64,000 bases of DNA, taken from NCBI GenBank assembly GCA_965221935.1, contig CBDCSZ010000042.1, positions 10,738 to 74,737 of the forward strand. The letters run 5' to 3'. Both the position numbers and the translations under genes were made by a program. Under the pieces are notes generated by a model. That model was not told where the DNA came from, did not search any database, and worked only from the letters and a program-made list of their open reading frames with translations. This document shows, one piece after another, positions 16,620-25,225 of the stretch (position 1 is the stretch's first letter; every line of letters begins with the position of its first letter). Source of the stretch: JAPOXR01 sp965221935 (lineage in GTDB: Bacteria; Pseudomonadota; Alphaproteobacteria; Rhodobacterales; Rhodobacteraceae).

Positions 16620-17374
16620 CACGCGGCTTCCCCGACCAGCGCGCCGTAACCATGCTCTTCGACATGCAGTGACAGTTCCGGGCCGCCGGTTGCCACAATC
16701 TGGCCTCCGGACATGATATGCACCCGGTCCGGCTCGATGTGGTTCAACAGCCTTTGATAGTGCGTGATCAGCAGTATCCCTCTTTGGTCGGACCGCAGCC
16801 CGTTCACTCCCGCGGCGACCTGCCGCAGAGCATCCACATCCAGTCCCGAGTCGGTCTCGTCAAGAATGCAAAACCGCGGCTGCAGGATGGCCATCTGCAG
16901 GATCTCGTTGCGTTTCTTCTCGCCGCCGGAAAACCCGAAATTGAGCGGGCGTTTCAGAAGATCCCCCCCGATGCCGAGCTCTTTCGCCTTGTCGCGCACC
17001 AACCGCAAAAAATCCGCTGCCGACATTTCAGATTCGCCGCGCGACCTGCGCTGCGCATTCAGCGCGGTCCGCAGAAACGTCATGTTGCCGACACCGGCGA
17101 TTTCGACTGGATATTGAAATGCCAGAAACAGACCGGCCGCAGCCCTTTCCTCCGGTTCCATGGCAAGCAAATCCTTGCCTTCGAGATGAGCCGAGCCCTG
17201 CATCACTTCGTGGCCGTCACGACCCGCCAAAATGTACGACAGAGTGGATTTGCCGGAACCGTTCGGTCCCATGATCGCGTGAATCTCGCCGGTGCTGACT
17301 TCGAGATTCACGCCTTTAAGAATCACTTTTTCATCTTCCTCAAATTTGGCGTGCAAATTCTTGATTAAAAGCAT
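16619..17374 (-). CDS. sufC: SUF ATPase SufC
   Basis: SufC is the ABC-type ATPase of the SufBCD complex. Its 251 residues include Walker A GPNGSGKSTL near 36, the signature FSGGEKKRNE near 150 and Walker B RFCILDETDSGLD near 170. It is cytoplasmic and works with SufB and SufD, not as a transporter. A gap of 124 bp separates it from the upstream cupin gene; its stop overlaps the sufD start. Confidence 0.96.
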   Translation of the reverse strand: MLLIKNLHAKFEEDEKVILKGVNLEVSTGEIHAIMGPNGSGKSTLSYILAGRDGHEVMQGSAHLEGKDLLAMEPEERAAAGLFLAFQYPVEIAGVGNMTFLRTALNAQRRSRGESEMSAADFLRLVRDKAKELGIGGDLLKRPLNFGFSGGEKKRNEILQMAILQPRFCILDETDSGLDVDALRQVAAGVNGLRSDQRGILLITHYQRLLNHIEPDRVHIMSGGQIVATGGPELSLHVEEHGYGALVGEAA

Positions 17375-17498
17375 TTCTTATTCCTTGAATGTGGGAAGCT
17401 GCCGGCTCATGGGCCAGCATTTCCGGCAAAAACTGTGTTCGGTTGTCAGCGCGGCGGCGGTTGATTGGCGGACTTTATCCCGGTTGAGACAAACCTCA

Positions 17499-18002
17499 TC
17501 AAAGAGCCTCGCCGTCAAAATAGTCCAGGCTGTCCTCGCGCCGGCCGATGAAACGGAGATGGGCCTTGAAAAAATCCGGTCCCGGCCGCACGGCCACCGC
17601 AGCGAATTTATCGCTGTCAGGATATTCAATGACATCCGGGTCATTCTTGGTCGAGATGGCAAGATATTCCAGCGGAGCATCGCCTGTGTTGACGAGCTGA
17701 TGGGCCTTGTCGGGACCGCCTTTCGGAGCGCCGCAGATGTCACCGGCCGAGACTGGATACTCGCTGCCGCCAAAACGATACGTGCCCTCGCCCGAGAGAA
17801 TGAAAAACATTTCATCGTTTCCGAGATGGTTGTGCAGCGGAAACGCCCGCCTGCCCGGCTGGACAACGATGTGCAAACAGCCAAGCCCGTCCAATGCAAG
17901 CTCCTGGCCAATTCGTCTGCAGCGGGCTCCGAACCGCTCTGACCCCTTTGGGGTCGTGTCCATCTCAAACGTTTCGGAAGTCTTGACAACAGGCTTCGCC
18001 AT
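17499..18002 (-). CDS. Cupin-domain protein inside the suf operon
   Basis: A 167-residue single cupin. The metal-binding motifs are visible: PLHNHLGNDEMFFILSGEG (His, His, Glu) and the later AHQLVNTGD. I chose the ATG at 18002, preceded by GAGG, rather than the longer open frame through the sufB end, which is not protein-like. It lies 34 bp after sufB and before sufC. The ligand is unknown. Its place between two scaffold genes suggests a role tied to iron or sulfur handling, but this is inference from position. Confidence 0.85.
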   Translation of the reverse strand: MAKPVVKTSETFEMDTTPKGSERFGARCRRIGQELALDGLGCLHIVVQPGRRAFPLHNHLGNDEMFFILSGEGTYRFGGSEYPVSAGDICGAPKGGPDKAHQLVNTGDAPLEYLAISTKNDPDVIEYPDSDKFAAVAVRPGPDFFKAHLRFIGRREDSLDYFDGEAL

Positions 18003-18036
18003 TCTTGTATCCTCTGCTGGGGCCGGCCGCCGACGC

Positions 18037-19551
18037 TCAGCCGACCGAACCTTCCAGGGAAATCGCAACGAGCTGCTGTGCTTCCATTGCAAACTCCATT
18101 GGCAAGGCCTGCAGGACTTCACGGCAGAAGCCGTTGACGACCAGAGCCACGGCCTCCTCTTCATCCAGTCCGCGCTGGCGGCAATAAAAGAGCTGGTCCT
18201 CGTCGACCTTCGAAGTTGTCGCTTCATGCTCAATGCGGGACGAGTTGTTGCGAAGCTCAATGTAAGGCACGGTGTGGGCGCCGCATCTGTCGCCGATCAG
18301 CAGACTGTCGCATTGGGTGTGGTTCCTGCAGTTTTTCGCTTTCGGGTGGACCGAAACCAGTCCTCTATAGGTGTTTTGCGCCACGCCTGCCGAGATTCCC
18401 TTGGACACAATCCGGGAGCGCGAGTTTTGGCCGAGATGAACCATTTTCGTGCCCGTGTCCGCCTGCTGGCAGTTGTTGGTGATTGCGATGGAAAAGAATT
18501 CGCCGTGGCTTTCCTTTCCCCGGAGAATGCAGGACGGGTATTTCCATGTGACCGCGGATCCGGTTTCAACCTGCGTCCACATGACCCGCGACCTGTCACC
18601 CCTGCAGTCTGCGCGCTTGGTCACGAAATTGTAGATGCCGCCCTTCCCGTTCTCATCGCCCGGGTACCAGTTTTGCACTGTTGAGTATTTGATCTCCGCG
18701 TCTTCCAAAGCGACAAGCTCAACAACCGCCGCGTGCAGCTGAGCGGTGTCCTGCTGCGGCGCGGTGCAGCCCTCAAGGTAACTGACATAGGAGCCCTTAT
18801 CGGCGATGATCAGCGTGCGTTCGAACTGGCCGGTGTCCTTTGCGTTGATGCGGAAATATGTTGACAGTTCCATCGGGCACCGCACCCCTGGCGGGACATA
18901 GACAAACGATCCGTCTGTAAACACCGCCGCATTCAAAGTGGCAAAGTAATTGTCAGTGATTGGAACGACGGATCCCAAATACTTCCTGACGAGTTCCGGA
19001 TGTTCTCTGACCGCTTCAGAGATTGAGCAGAAAATGACACCCGCCTGACGGAGTTCCGCCTGAAACGTTGTGCCGACAGAGACCGAATCAAACACCGCGT
19101 CCACAGCGACGCGGCGGGTGTCCGCCGGTGCCTTGCCGGCGCCTTCAACGCCAGCGAGGGTCATTTGCTCGCGGAGCGGAATGCCAAGTTTTTCATAGGT
19201 CTCGAGCAGTTTTGGATCGACTTCATCAAGCGACCTTGGACGCTGTTCCATGCTTTTCGGCTTGGCGTAGTAGTATTGGTCCTGGTAATCGATCGACGGA
19301 TAGTCGACCATCGCCCAGGTCGGTTCTTCCATTCCGAGCCAGCGCCCGTAGGCGGCGCAGCGCCAGTCTGTCAGCCAATCCGGTTCTTCGTTCTTGGCTG
19401 AAATCAGACGGACAATATCTTCGTTCAACCCTTTGGGGGCAAACTCCATCTCTATATCGGTTTTCCAGCCATGACGGTATTTCCCGCTCATGGCGGCCAC
19501 AGTCTGTATGGTTTCTCGATCGACGCCGTCGCGTGTCGAAAGGCTTTCCAT
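18037..19551 (-). CDS. sufB: Fe-S cluster assembly scaffold SufB
   Basis: SufB is the main scaffold subunit on which Fe-S clusters are built with SufC and SufD. The 504-residue protein shows KYRHGWKTDIEMEFAPKGL near the N-terminus, YVPPGVRCPMELSTYFRIN, and the C-terminal EHEATTSKVDEDQLFYCRQRG with its conserved cysteine. I prefer the ATG at 19551; a TTG three codons earlier is possible. It starts 19 bp after the NifS-like gene, consistent with a single operon. Confidence 0.96.
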   Translation of the reverse strand: MESLSTRDGVDRETIQTVAAMSGKYRHGWKTDIEMEFAPKGLNEDIVRLISAKNEEPDWLTDWRCAAYGRWLGMEEPTWAMVDYPSIDYQDQYYYAKPKSMEQRPRSLDEVDPKLLETYEKLGIPLREQMTLAGVEGAGKAPADTRRVAVDAVFDSVSVGTTFQAELRQAGVIFCSISEAVREHPELVRKYLGSVVPITDNYFATLNAAVFTDGSFVYVPPGVRCPMELSTYFRINAKDTGQFERTLIIADKGSYVSYLEGCTAPQQDTAQLHAAVVELVALEDAEIKYSTVQNWYPGDENGKGGIYNFVTKRADCRGDRSRVMWTQVETGSAVTWKYPSCILRGKESHGEFFSIAITNNCQQADTGTKMVHLGQNSRSRIVSKGISAGVAQNTYRGLVSVHPKAKNCRNHTQCDSLLIGDRCGAHTVPYIELRNNSSRIEHEATTSKVDEDQLFYCRQRGLDEEEAVALVVNGFCREVLQALPMEFAMEAQQLVAISLEGSVG

Positions 19552-19570
19552 CTGGGTCAATTTCAGTTTC

Positions 19571-20647
19571 CTACGCCGCCTGCGCGGTCGGTGTCCGCGT
19601 CATGGATCTGGCCCGACCGAGCGTCTTCCGGCGCAGATTTGACCAGACACGCGCAAATCGGGTCAAATCGTCCGCCGACGTCGACGGGCCGATTGACACG
19701 CGGATCGCTGACTCTGCCAGATCCCTGTCCGCCCCCAAAGCTTTTAGCGTCCTGCTCGGTTTGACCTTCCCGGATGAGCAGGCGGAACCCGCCGACACCG
19801 CAAACCCGGCAAGGTCCAGCTGCATGACCTGTGTTTCCGCCTTCCATCCTGAAACGGCAAAGCACGAGGTGTTCGGAAGCCTGGGCAGCTGTTTCGAAAA
19901 CAACAGCAAATCAGGCGAAACCTCCTGCAGCATGTCTTCGAGACAGTCGCGCATGGATCTGGCCTGGTCCCACATGCCGGCGGCAATGTCGTGTGCGGCC
20001 TCTTTTGCCGCGGCGCCGAACCCGGAGATTCCAGGCAGGTTTTCAGTTCCCGAGCGCCGGCCGAACTCCTGTCCGCCGCCCTTGTGAAGCGCATCCAGCT
20101 CAACGCCCTTTTGCAGCACAACCGCGCCGACGCCCTTCGGTCCACCCATTTTGTGGGCGGACAAAATTGTGACATCGGCGTGTGCGATCCTGTCAGCGAC
20201 AGGAATCTTTCCGATTGCCTGCACGGCATCCGTCACCCGAATCCCCGCCGGAAGCGACTGCAGCAGACCGGTTTCGCCATTGGCCAGCTGCAGCGCGCTC
20301 TGCGCCGGATCGGTGACTTCAACCCTGCCGCTGCTGTCGACATTGAGAACCGGGTCCGTCCACGCCAGCACGGCGTCGTGTTCAAGTTCCGCCGAACGCA
20401 GGCGTGTCCCCGAGAGCGCCATGGCTGCGGCCTCGGTGGCGCCGGAGGTGAAAATCACCTGATCGGGTTCAACGCCGCACAGCGATGCCACGTGAGCACG
20501 CGCGGTTTCCACCGCCGACCGTGCGGCGCGTCCTTCCGCATGCACAGACGATGGATTTCCGACCAATTCGGCAGCCGCGGCCATCGCCGCTTTGGCCGAT
20601 GGCCGAATCGGAGCGGTGGCATTCCAGTCGAGATAGACCCGCCGCAT
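19571..20647 (-). CDS. NifS/IscS-like cysteine desulfurase
   Basis: A group I (NifS/IscS-type) PLP enzyme of 358 residues. It has VYLDWNATAPIRPSA at the N-terminus, the PLP lysine in LSAHKMGGPKG, GGGQEFGRRSGTEN and a mobile active-site loop AGSACSSGKV carrying the sulfur-accepting Cys. The ATG at 20647 lies 2 bp after the rrf2 stop, so the genes are coupled. The operon also encodes SufS, a different desulfurase class. Division of labour between them cannot be told from sequence. Confidence 0.92.
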   Translation of the reverse strand: MRRVYLDWNATAPIRPSAKAAMAAAAELVGNPSSVHAEGRAARSAVETARAHVASLCGVEPDQVIFTSGATEAAAMALSGTRLRSAELEHDAVLAWTDPVLNVDSSGRVEVTDPAQSALQLANGETGLLQSLPAGIRVTDAVQAIGKIPVADRIAHADVTILSAHKMGGPKGVGAVVLQKGVELDALHKGGGQEFGRRSGTENLPGISGFGAAAKEAAHDIAAGMWDQARSMRDCLEDMLQEVSPDLLLFSKQLPRLPNTSCFAVSGWKAETQVMQLDLAGFAVSAGSACSSGKVKPSRTLKALGADRDLAESAIRVSIGPSTSADDLTRFARVWSNLRRKTLGRARSMTRTPTAQAA

Positions 20648-20649
20648 CG

Positions 20650-21108
20650 TCACTCGTCGACAAGATGCAATAGATTTGGCACGGCAGGGCACGGCGCCAG
20701 TTGATTCTGCACGATGTCGGCCAAACAGATTTGGTGCAGAAACACATAGACCTGCGCTGCAAGCCCTTCCCACAGACGATTGGTCAAAGACTGCGCCTTG
20801 GTCCCCGACAATCCGCCGCCGGAGGCGTTTCTGACAACAGTCACATCAATGCCTTCATCGACAGCCTGCAGGATCTCTGCGACTTTGAGTTGATTGGGCG
20901 GCAATTTGAGCCGATATCCCCCGGTCGGACCGCGAACCGACTCCACCAGCCCGGCGCGTCTGAGTTTCACAAAGAGCTGTTCAAGGTATGTGACCGAAAT
21001 GCTCTGGCGCTTTGCAATCATGGCCAGCGAAACAGCCGAATTGTCATCGGCCATTGCCAGGTCCGCAAGGGCAACCATTGCATAACGGCCTTTTGTGCTG
21101 AGTTTCAT
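20650..21108 (-). CDS. Rrf2/IscR-family regulator lacking the canonical Fe-S cysteines
   Basis: A 152-residue winged-helix regulator at the head of the suf operon. MKLSTKGRYAMVALADLA and RGPTGGYRLKL are typical of IscR/Rrf2. In E. coli IscR three cysteines in the loop after the wing bind a [2Fe-2S] cluster; here the loop reads VRNASGGGLSGTKAQSLTNRLW with none. The only cysteines are near the C-terminus (HQICLAD and APCPAV). It resembles in this respect the IscR of Rhodobacter sphaeroides, which is also atypical. It probably represses its own operon. The start at 21108 is where homology begins. Confidence 0.9.
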   Translation of the reverse strand: MKLSTKGRYAMVALADLAMADDNSAVSLAMIAKRQSISVTYLEQLFVKLRRAGLVESVRGPTGGYRLKLPPNQLKVAEILQAVDEGIDVTVVRNASGGGLSGTKAQSLTNRLWEGLAAQVYVFLHQICLADIVQNQLAPCPAVPNLLHLVDE

Positions 21109-21183
21109 TGGCTCCGCCCTTGCGTTGACGCAGCACATACCCTTCAATAAAGCTTCGGCTCTTGAAACAGTATAGCGCCACAA

Positions 21184-21200
21184 TTTAGAATCATTCTAAA
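21184..21200. promoter_or_regulatory. Irr/ICE-type iron-control palindrome
   Basis: TTTAGAATCATTCTAAA is a near-perfect palindrome that fits the published ICE consensus TTTAGAA-NNN-TTCTAAA bound by the heme-responsive regulator Irr in alphaproteobacteria. It lies in the divergent region 76 bp before rrf2 (minus) and 64 bp before the hydrolase gene (plus), so it could control both. No irr gene is in the window. Confidence 0.75.
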
Positions 21201-21263
21201 AGATCGTTGAAGACCGGTCAAGGCGGACCGGCAGAGTCAACCGCACAGTCGAGGCCAAAACAA

Positions 21264-21926
21264 ATGCCCGAAGTCATTTTTTCTGGTCCTGAAGGCCGGC
21301 TGGAAGGCCGTTATCATCCTCAGGCGAAGTTTGACGCGCCGATTGCTCTCATTCTGCATCCGCATCCGACCTATGGCGGCACGATGAACAATAAGGTGGT
21401 CTACAATCTCTACTACTGTTTCCACCGGATGGGTTTTGCTGTGCTTCGGTTCAATTTTCGCGGGGTCGGGAGAAGTCAGGGCAGGCCGGAAGCCCATGAT
21501 GACGGGGTTGGCGAACTGGCCGACTCGGCGGCGGCGCTCGATTTCCTGCAGTCGCACAATCCGAATTCCAAGCAATGCTGGGTGGCCGGATTCTCGTTTG
21601 GCGCGTGGATCGGGATGCAGCTGTTGATGCGGCGGCCGGAAATCAAAGGATTTGTCGCTGTCGCACCGCCGGCAAATCAGTTCGATTTCACGTTTCTGGC
21701 CCCTTGCCCGTCCTCCGGCATCATCATCAACGGGTTGGATGACGAGATCGTGCCGCCGGACAAAGTCCAGCAGCTGGTGACAAAACTCCAAAGCCAAAAG
21801 GGAATTGAAGTTGCCCACCATCCGGTTGAATCAACTGGACATTTCTTCAACGGCGGCGGCATGGATGTGCTGCAGAAGACGGTTGTCTCCTACGTATCGG
21901 CAAGACTGGCGGGCGACACGCGGTAA
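21264..21926 (+). CDS. Alpha/beta hydrolase (COG2945-like)
   Basis: A cytoplasmic alpha/beta hydrolase of 220 residues. The nucleophile elbow is GFSFGAWIG, with Ser in the G-x-S-x-G pattern. The acid is probably in GLDDEIVPP and the base in STGHFF. HPHPTYGGTMNNKV and RFNFRGVGRSQG are typical of the COG2945 group. I chose the ATG at 21264 with GAGG upstream over the in-frame start at 21207. It is divergent from the suf operon and shares its Irr-type box. Its 3' end overlaps the convergent RatA-like gene by 37 bp. Substrate unknown. Confidence 0.85.
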   Translation: MPEVIFSGPEGRLEGRYHPQAKFDAPIALILHPHPTYGGTMNNKVVYNLYYCFHRMGFAVLRFNFRGVGRSQGRPEAHDDGVGELADSAAALDFLQSHNPNSKQCWVAGFSFGAWIGMQLLMRRPEIKGFVAVAPPANQFDFTFLAPCPSSGIIINGLDDEIVPPDKVQQLVTKLQSQKGIEVAHHPVESTGHFFNGGGMDVLQKTVVSYVSARLAGDTR

Positions 21927-22384
21927 CCCCGCTCAGAGTTTCCGAAGATCTCGTCAGCGCGTTTTTTGAACGCGTCAACGATCGTATCCATTGCCCGCCC
22001 GAAAAACAGCCCGGCGGCCTTCTCCAGTATGCCCGATCTGAATTCATATTCGACTTCGAATTCAACCAGACACGCACCGTCAGGCTGGGCATGGAATCTC
22101 CACACACAGTTCATGTTTTTCAACGGTCCGTCGATATAAGAGACCGCGATTGAAGACCGGTTGTCGGCAAGCACAGCCCTGGTGCGAATGGTTTCCCGAA
22201 ACGCCTTGAAGGACACCACAAGGTCAGCGATTACGACTTCGCTTTCTGTGGCCTGCGTTATCGACAATGTTCGCACCGCGTCGCACCATGGGATGAAGCT
22301 GGGATATGCGCCAATGTCGGCGACAAGGCCAAACATCGTATCGGCGTCATAGGGCATTCTCCGGATCTGACGGTGTTGGCGCAT
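21890..22384 (-). CDS. RatA/Coq10-type START-domain protein
   Basis: A 164-residue protein of the polyketide-cyclase/START superfamily. The opening MPYDADTMFGLVADIGAYPSF and the WCDAVR, LKNMNCVWRF and FEVEYEFRSGILEKA segments match the Coq10/RatA group. Members bind ubiquinone in respiration or, as E. coli RatA, are reported to affect 70S ribosome assembly. Here the ubiquinone-chaperone role is the more likely in an alphaproteobacterium. It lies downstream of lipA on the same strand. The convergent 37-bp overlap with the hydrolase may link their expression. Confidence 0.85.
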   Translation of the reverse strand: MRQHRQIRRMPYDADTMFGLVADIGAYPSFIPWCDAVRTLSITQATESEVVIADLVVSFKAFRETIRTRAVLADNRSSIAVSYIDGPLKNMNCVWRFHAQPDGACLVEFEVEYEFRSGILEKAAGLFFGRAMDTIVDAFKKRADEIFGNSERGYRVSPASLADT

Positions 22385-22470
22385 ATCTTTGAAGGAAGAT
22401 TATGTCCGCAACAGCATGCTGAACTTCGCTTCTCGAACCGGCCGAAGGGGCTGCGTCCCCGTGACCGGGA

Positions 22471-23409
22471 TCAATAGCCCGCAGCAGCGTTCTGCCGCGC
22501 TTCCCTCAGGCGCAGGAAGTCTTCGTCAGCGTGATAGCTCGATCTCGTGAGAGGTGAAGCTGAGACTGTCAGAAAACCTTTGCCAACAGCAAGTTGCCGA
22601 AGAGATTCAAACTCTTCCGGCGGCACAAAACGAACAACCCGATGGTGCTTGACCGTAGGCTGAAGATATTGACCAATGGTCAGGAAATCGACATCGGCGG
22701 TCCGGAGATCGTCCATGACCTGCAGCACCGCGGCGCGGTCCTCGCCAAGTCCGACCATAATTCCCGATTTTGTGAACTGTGCCGGATCGATTTCCTTGAC
22801 GCGCTGCAGGAGCCTGAGTGAAGCGAAATAGCGGGCGCCGGGCCTGACTTCCGGGTAGAGGCCGGGCACTGTTTCGAGATTGTGGTTGAATACATCCGGC
22901 CCCGCCTCCACGACTGACTGCACCGCCGACGGCGGACAGCGGAGAAAATCGGGAGTGAGAATCTCAATTGTCGTTTGACTGGATTTGCGGCGGATTGAAC
23001 GGATGGTTCGCACGAATTGCTCGGCGCCGCCATCGGCGAGGTCATCGCGGTCGACACTGGTCACGACCACGTGCCGCAGTCCGAGCCGGGCGACAGCGTC
23101 CGCCACCCGCGAAGGCTCAAAAATATCGACCGCCTCCGGTTTGCCGGTGGCCACGTTGCAAAAGGCGCACCCGCGTGTGCAGATGTCGCCGAGAATCATG
23201 AATGTCGCGTGCCCCTGGCTCCAGCATTCGCCCACATTTGGGCAGGCGGCTTCTTCGCAAACTGTGTTCAGCCGATTTGCCCGGACAATGTCCCGGGTGC
23301 GAATGTAACCTTCTGAGACCGGTGCCCTGACCCGGATCCAAGGCGGTTTGTTGCTGACTTTCGCCGCCGGCCGATGGGCTTTTTCAGGATGACGCAACTT
23401 GTTTTCCAT
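22471..23409 (-). CDS. lipA: Lipoyl synthase
   Basis: LipA is a radical SAM enzyme that inserts two sulfurs into octanoyl groups on lipoyl domains. The 312-residue product has the auxiliary-cluster motif CEEAACPNVGECW, the radical SAM motif CTRGCAFC and the C-terminal RSSY that ligates the sacrificial cluster. I chose the ATG at 23409; the frame is open 21 codons further but without homology. It needs Fe-S clusters supplied by systems such as the adjacent suf operon. The intact IS upstream sits in its promoter region. Confidence 0.95.
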   Translation of the reverse strand: MENKLRHPEKAHRPAAKVSNKPPWIRVRAPVSEGYIRTRDIVRANRLNTVCEEAACPNVGECWSQGHATFMILGDICTRGCAFCNVATGKPEAVDIFEPSRVADAVARLGLRHVVVTSVDRDDLADGGAEQFVRTIRSIRRKSSQTTIEILTPDFLRCPPSAVQSVVEAGPDVFNHNLETVPGLYPEVRPGARYFASLRLLQRVKEIDPAQFTKSGIMVGLGEDRAAVLQVMDDLRTADVDFLTIGQYLQPTVKHHRVVRFVPPEEFESLRQLAVGKGFLTVSASPLTRSSYHADEDFLRLREARQNAAAGY

Positions 23410-23500
23410 CGAATTCAGCAGTGTTTTGCCGTGCAGGCCACAGATTCCGCTATCTGTGTGCGATCCTATCACATAGCAAAACTGTGTTCACCACCCATAG

Positions 23501-25156
23501 GCGCATTTCCAGTAGTTCTAATTATGCGTTCACATCGGTTTTTTCTTCACTTTCGGCTGCGTTTCCGGGCGGATTTCTGCTGTGTTTCGGCGGAATGGGC
23601 GGGCCGCCGGTTCCGGCTGCGGAGGCTGTTCCGGCAGCTCGCCGGTGATGATTGTCCGCATCACGGCGTCCCAGTCGTCGTGCACGACGTAGACGGTCAG
23701 GAACTTTAGGTTGTCAAGAAGCCGGCAGCGGGCGGCGAGCTTTGCCCGGGCCTCCCGCCAGCTTTCGCAGACCAGGTCGCAGGCGCTCTGCATCAGGAAC
23801 GCGATCAGGTTGAAGGTCGCCAGCAGGCTGGACAGGGTTTCTTTGCCGTGCCCGAAGTTGTGCTCGAGATGGTATCCGTCCTTGAGAGCCTTGAAGGCGT
23901 TGTTCTCCACTTTCCACCGGGACCGGGCGCAGTCGGCCAGTTCGGCGACGCTGTCCGGGCCGACCGGGAGGTCGGTGGCGAAGCTGTTGCGGCAGAGCTG
24001 CTGTCCGGACGGCGATGTGATGGTGACTTCGAACCAGTTGACTTCCAGCGCGTCCTTTCCGCCGCGGATCGGCAGACCGTTCATCCAGCGGCAGCGCAGC
24101 CGGCGCTTGTTCTTTTTCCGGCCCTCGGTCCGGGTCAGACAGCCGGTCTCAACCCCTTGAATATACTCGTAAAGCGTTGTGTGCGAGCTCGGCTTGCAGG
24201 TCAGGATGAAGCTTCCGCCGGCGGCCAGCACGGCCTCGCAGAACGGCTGGCGGCAGTAGAGGTCGTCGCCGAGATAAACCGGTCTCAGCCGGGCCAGGCC
24301 GGATCCGGTCCGCCGCAGCCAGCGCTTGGCGGCGCTGGTCTCGCAGTCCTGTTTCCCGGCCCCGTCCTGCGGGCGGATGAACTCCGGCGGCAGCGGCAGG
24401 AGGCGCGAGGTTCCCGGGGCGACGATGCCGGCGCCGGGCACGGCGTGGAAGTTCTGTGTCCGCCCGCCCGCCAGTTTCCGCTGCGAGCAGTTCCGGCAGC
24501 CGATGCTGCAGGAGGTGAAACACTCGGTGCCGTCAAGGGCGATCAGCAGCCGCCCGTCAAGCCGGCGCAGCCGGTCAAGGGCGCCCTGGCGGTCCAGTCG
24601 GTCGACGATCCGGGTGAAGATGGAATCGAAGCGCTCCGGCGGCGCGCCGTCGAGCACGCTGCGGATGTGGTTGTCGGTCGGCAGCCGGTCAATGCCGAAC
24701 AGGGTCCGGGCGTTGGACCGGCCCTGGCGGGACTGGAGCTGCGCCTGCGCCGCCAGGAAGGACGGGCACTGCAGGAAGAAGACGGCGAAGGCCGCCATTC
24801 CGATGTCGGCCATCTCCAGGCGGGCGTTGGCGCCGGTCCTGCGGTCCGGGGCGGACGCGCAGAGTTCGCGCATGTCGGCGATGTATCCGGCCAGCGGGGA
24901 CATGGCGCCGCATTATGCACATATCAAAAATTTGTACAAATGTAAGCAAAAACAACAACTTAAAGGTCTTCTCCGCGCCTTTTCCCTCAGGAGCCGGCGG
25001 CCGGAGCGGCGTCAGCGGCCGGTGATTCGCCCGCCGCCGGGGCGCCGCCGGCGCGCAGCCGCCCGCAGTGAAAAAAATCTCACCGGGGCAAAAAACCGTT
25101 GTGATACAACACGTTAAAAACTCAAAAATCCAAAATTAGAATTACTGGGCGCATTT
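23501..25156. mobile_element. Complete IS (23509-25148) with 8-bp target duplication
   Basis: The element runs from 23509 to 25148. Its ends are imperfect 18-bp inverted repeats: CCAGTAGTTCTAATTATG on the left and, as reverse complement, CCAGTAATTCTAATTTTG on the right. Both are flanked by GCGCATTT (23501-23508 and 25149-25156), a clear 8-bp target site duplication. It carries one intact transposase gene and about 245 bp of GC-rich upstream DNA. It landed between the divergent lipA and icd genes, separating them from their shared promoter region. The matching flanks suggest recent insertion. Confidence 0.92.
23530..24903 (-). CDS. DDE transposase (ISNCY/ISDol1-like)
   Basis: A 457-residue transposase with an uninterrupted frame. 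Likely catalytic residues are Asp124 in LIALDGTECF, Asp213 or Asp214 in YLGDDLYC, and Glu333 in RSRWKVENNAF, a standard DDE spacing. A cluster of cysteines (CSIGCRNC) follows the first Asp, as in transposases I recall from the ISNCY/ISDol1 group. The C-terminal tail is basic and proline-rich (QPPQPEPAARP). It fills nearly the whole element, whose inverted repeats and target duplication are intact, so it is probably functional. Confidence 0.88.
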   Translation of the reverse strand: MSPLAGYIADMRELCASAPDRRTGANARLEMADIGMAAFAVFFLQCPSFLAAQAQLQSRQGRSNARTLFGIDRLPTDNHIRSVLDGAPPERFDSIFTRIVDRLDRQGALDRLRRLDGRLLIALDGTECFTSCSIGCRNCSQRKLAGGRTQNFHAVPGAGIVAPGTSRLLPLPPEFIRPQDGAGKQDCETSAAKRWLRRTGSGLARLRPVYLGDDLYCRQPFCEAVLAAGGSFILTCKPSSHTTLYEYIQGVETGCLTRTEGRKKNKRRLRCRWMNGLPIRGGKDALEVNWFEVTITSPSGQQLCRNSFATDLPVGPDSVAELADCARSRWKVENNAFKALKDGYHLEHNFGHGKETLSSLLATFNLIAFLMQSACDLVCESWREARAKLAARCRLLDNLKFLTVYVVHDDWDAVMRTIITGELPEQPPQPEPAARPFRRNTAEIRPETQPKVKKKPM

Positions 25157-25225
25157 CACCTGCCGCGTTCAATTTCACGCAAGCCGGCATTATAGTCGCC
25201 GCCGACCACGAGCGGAGCGGAAGTC

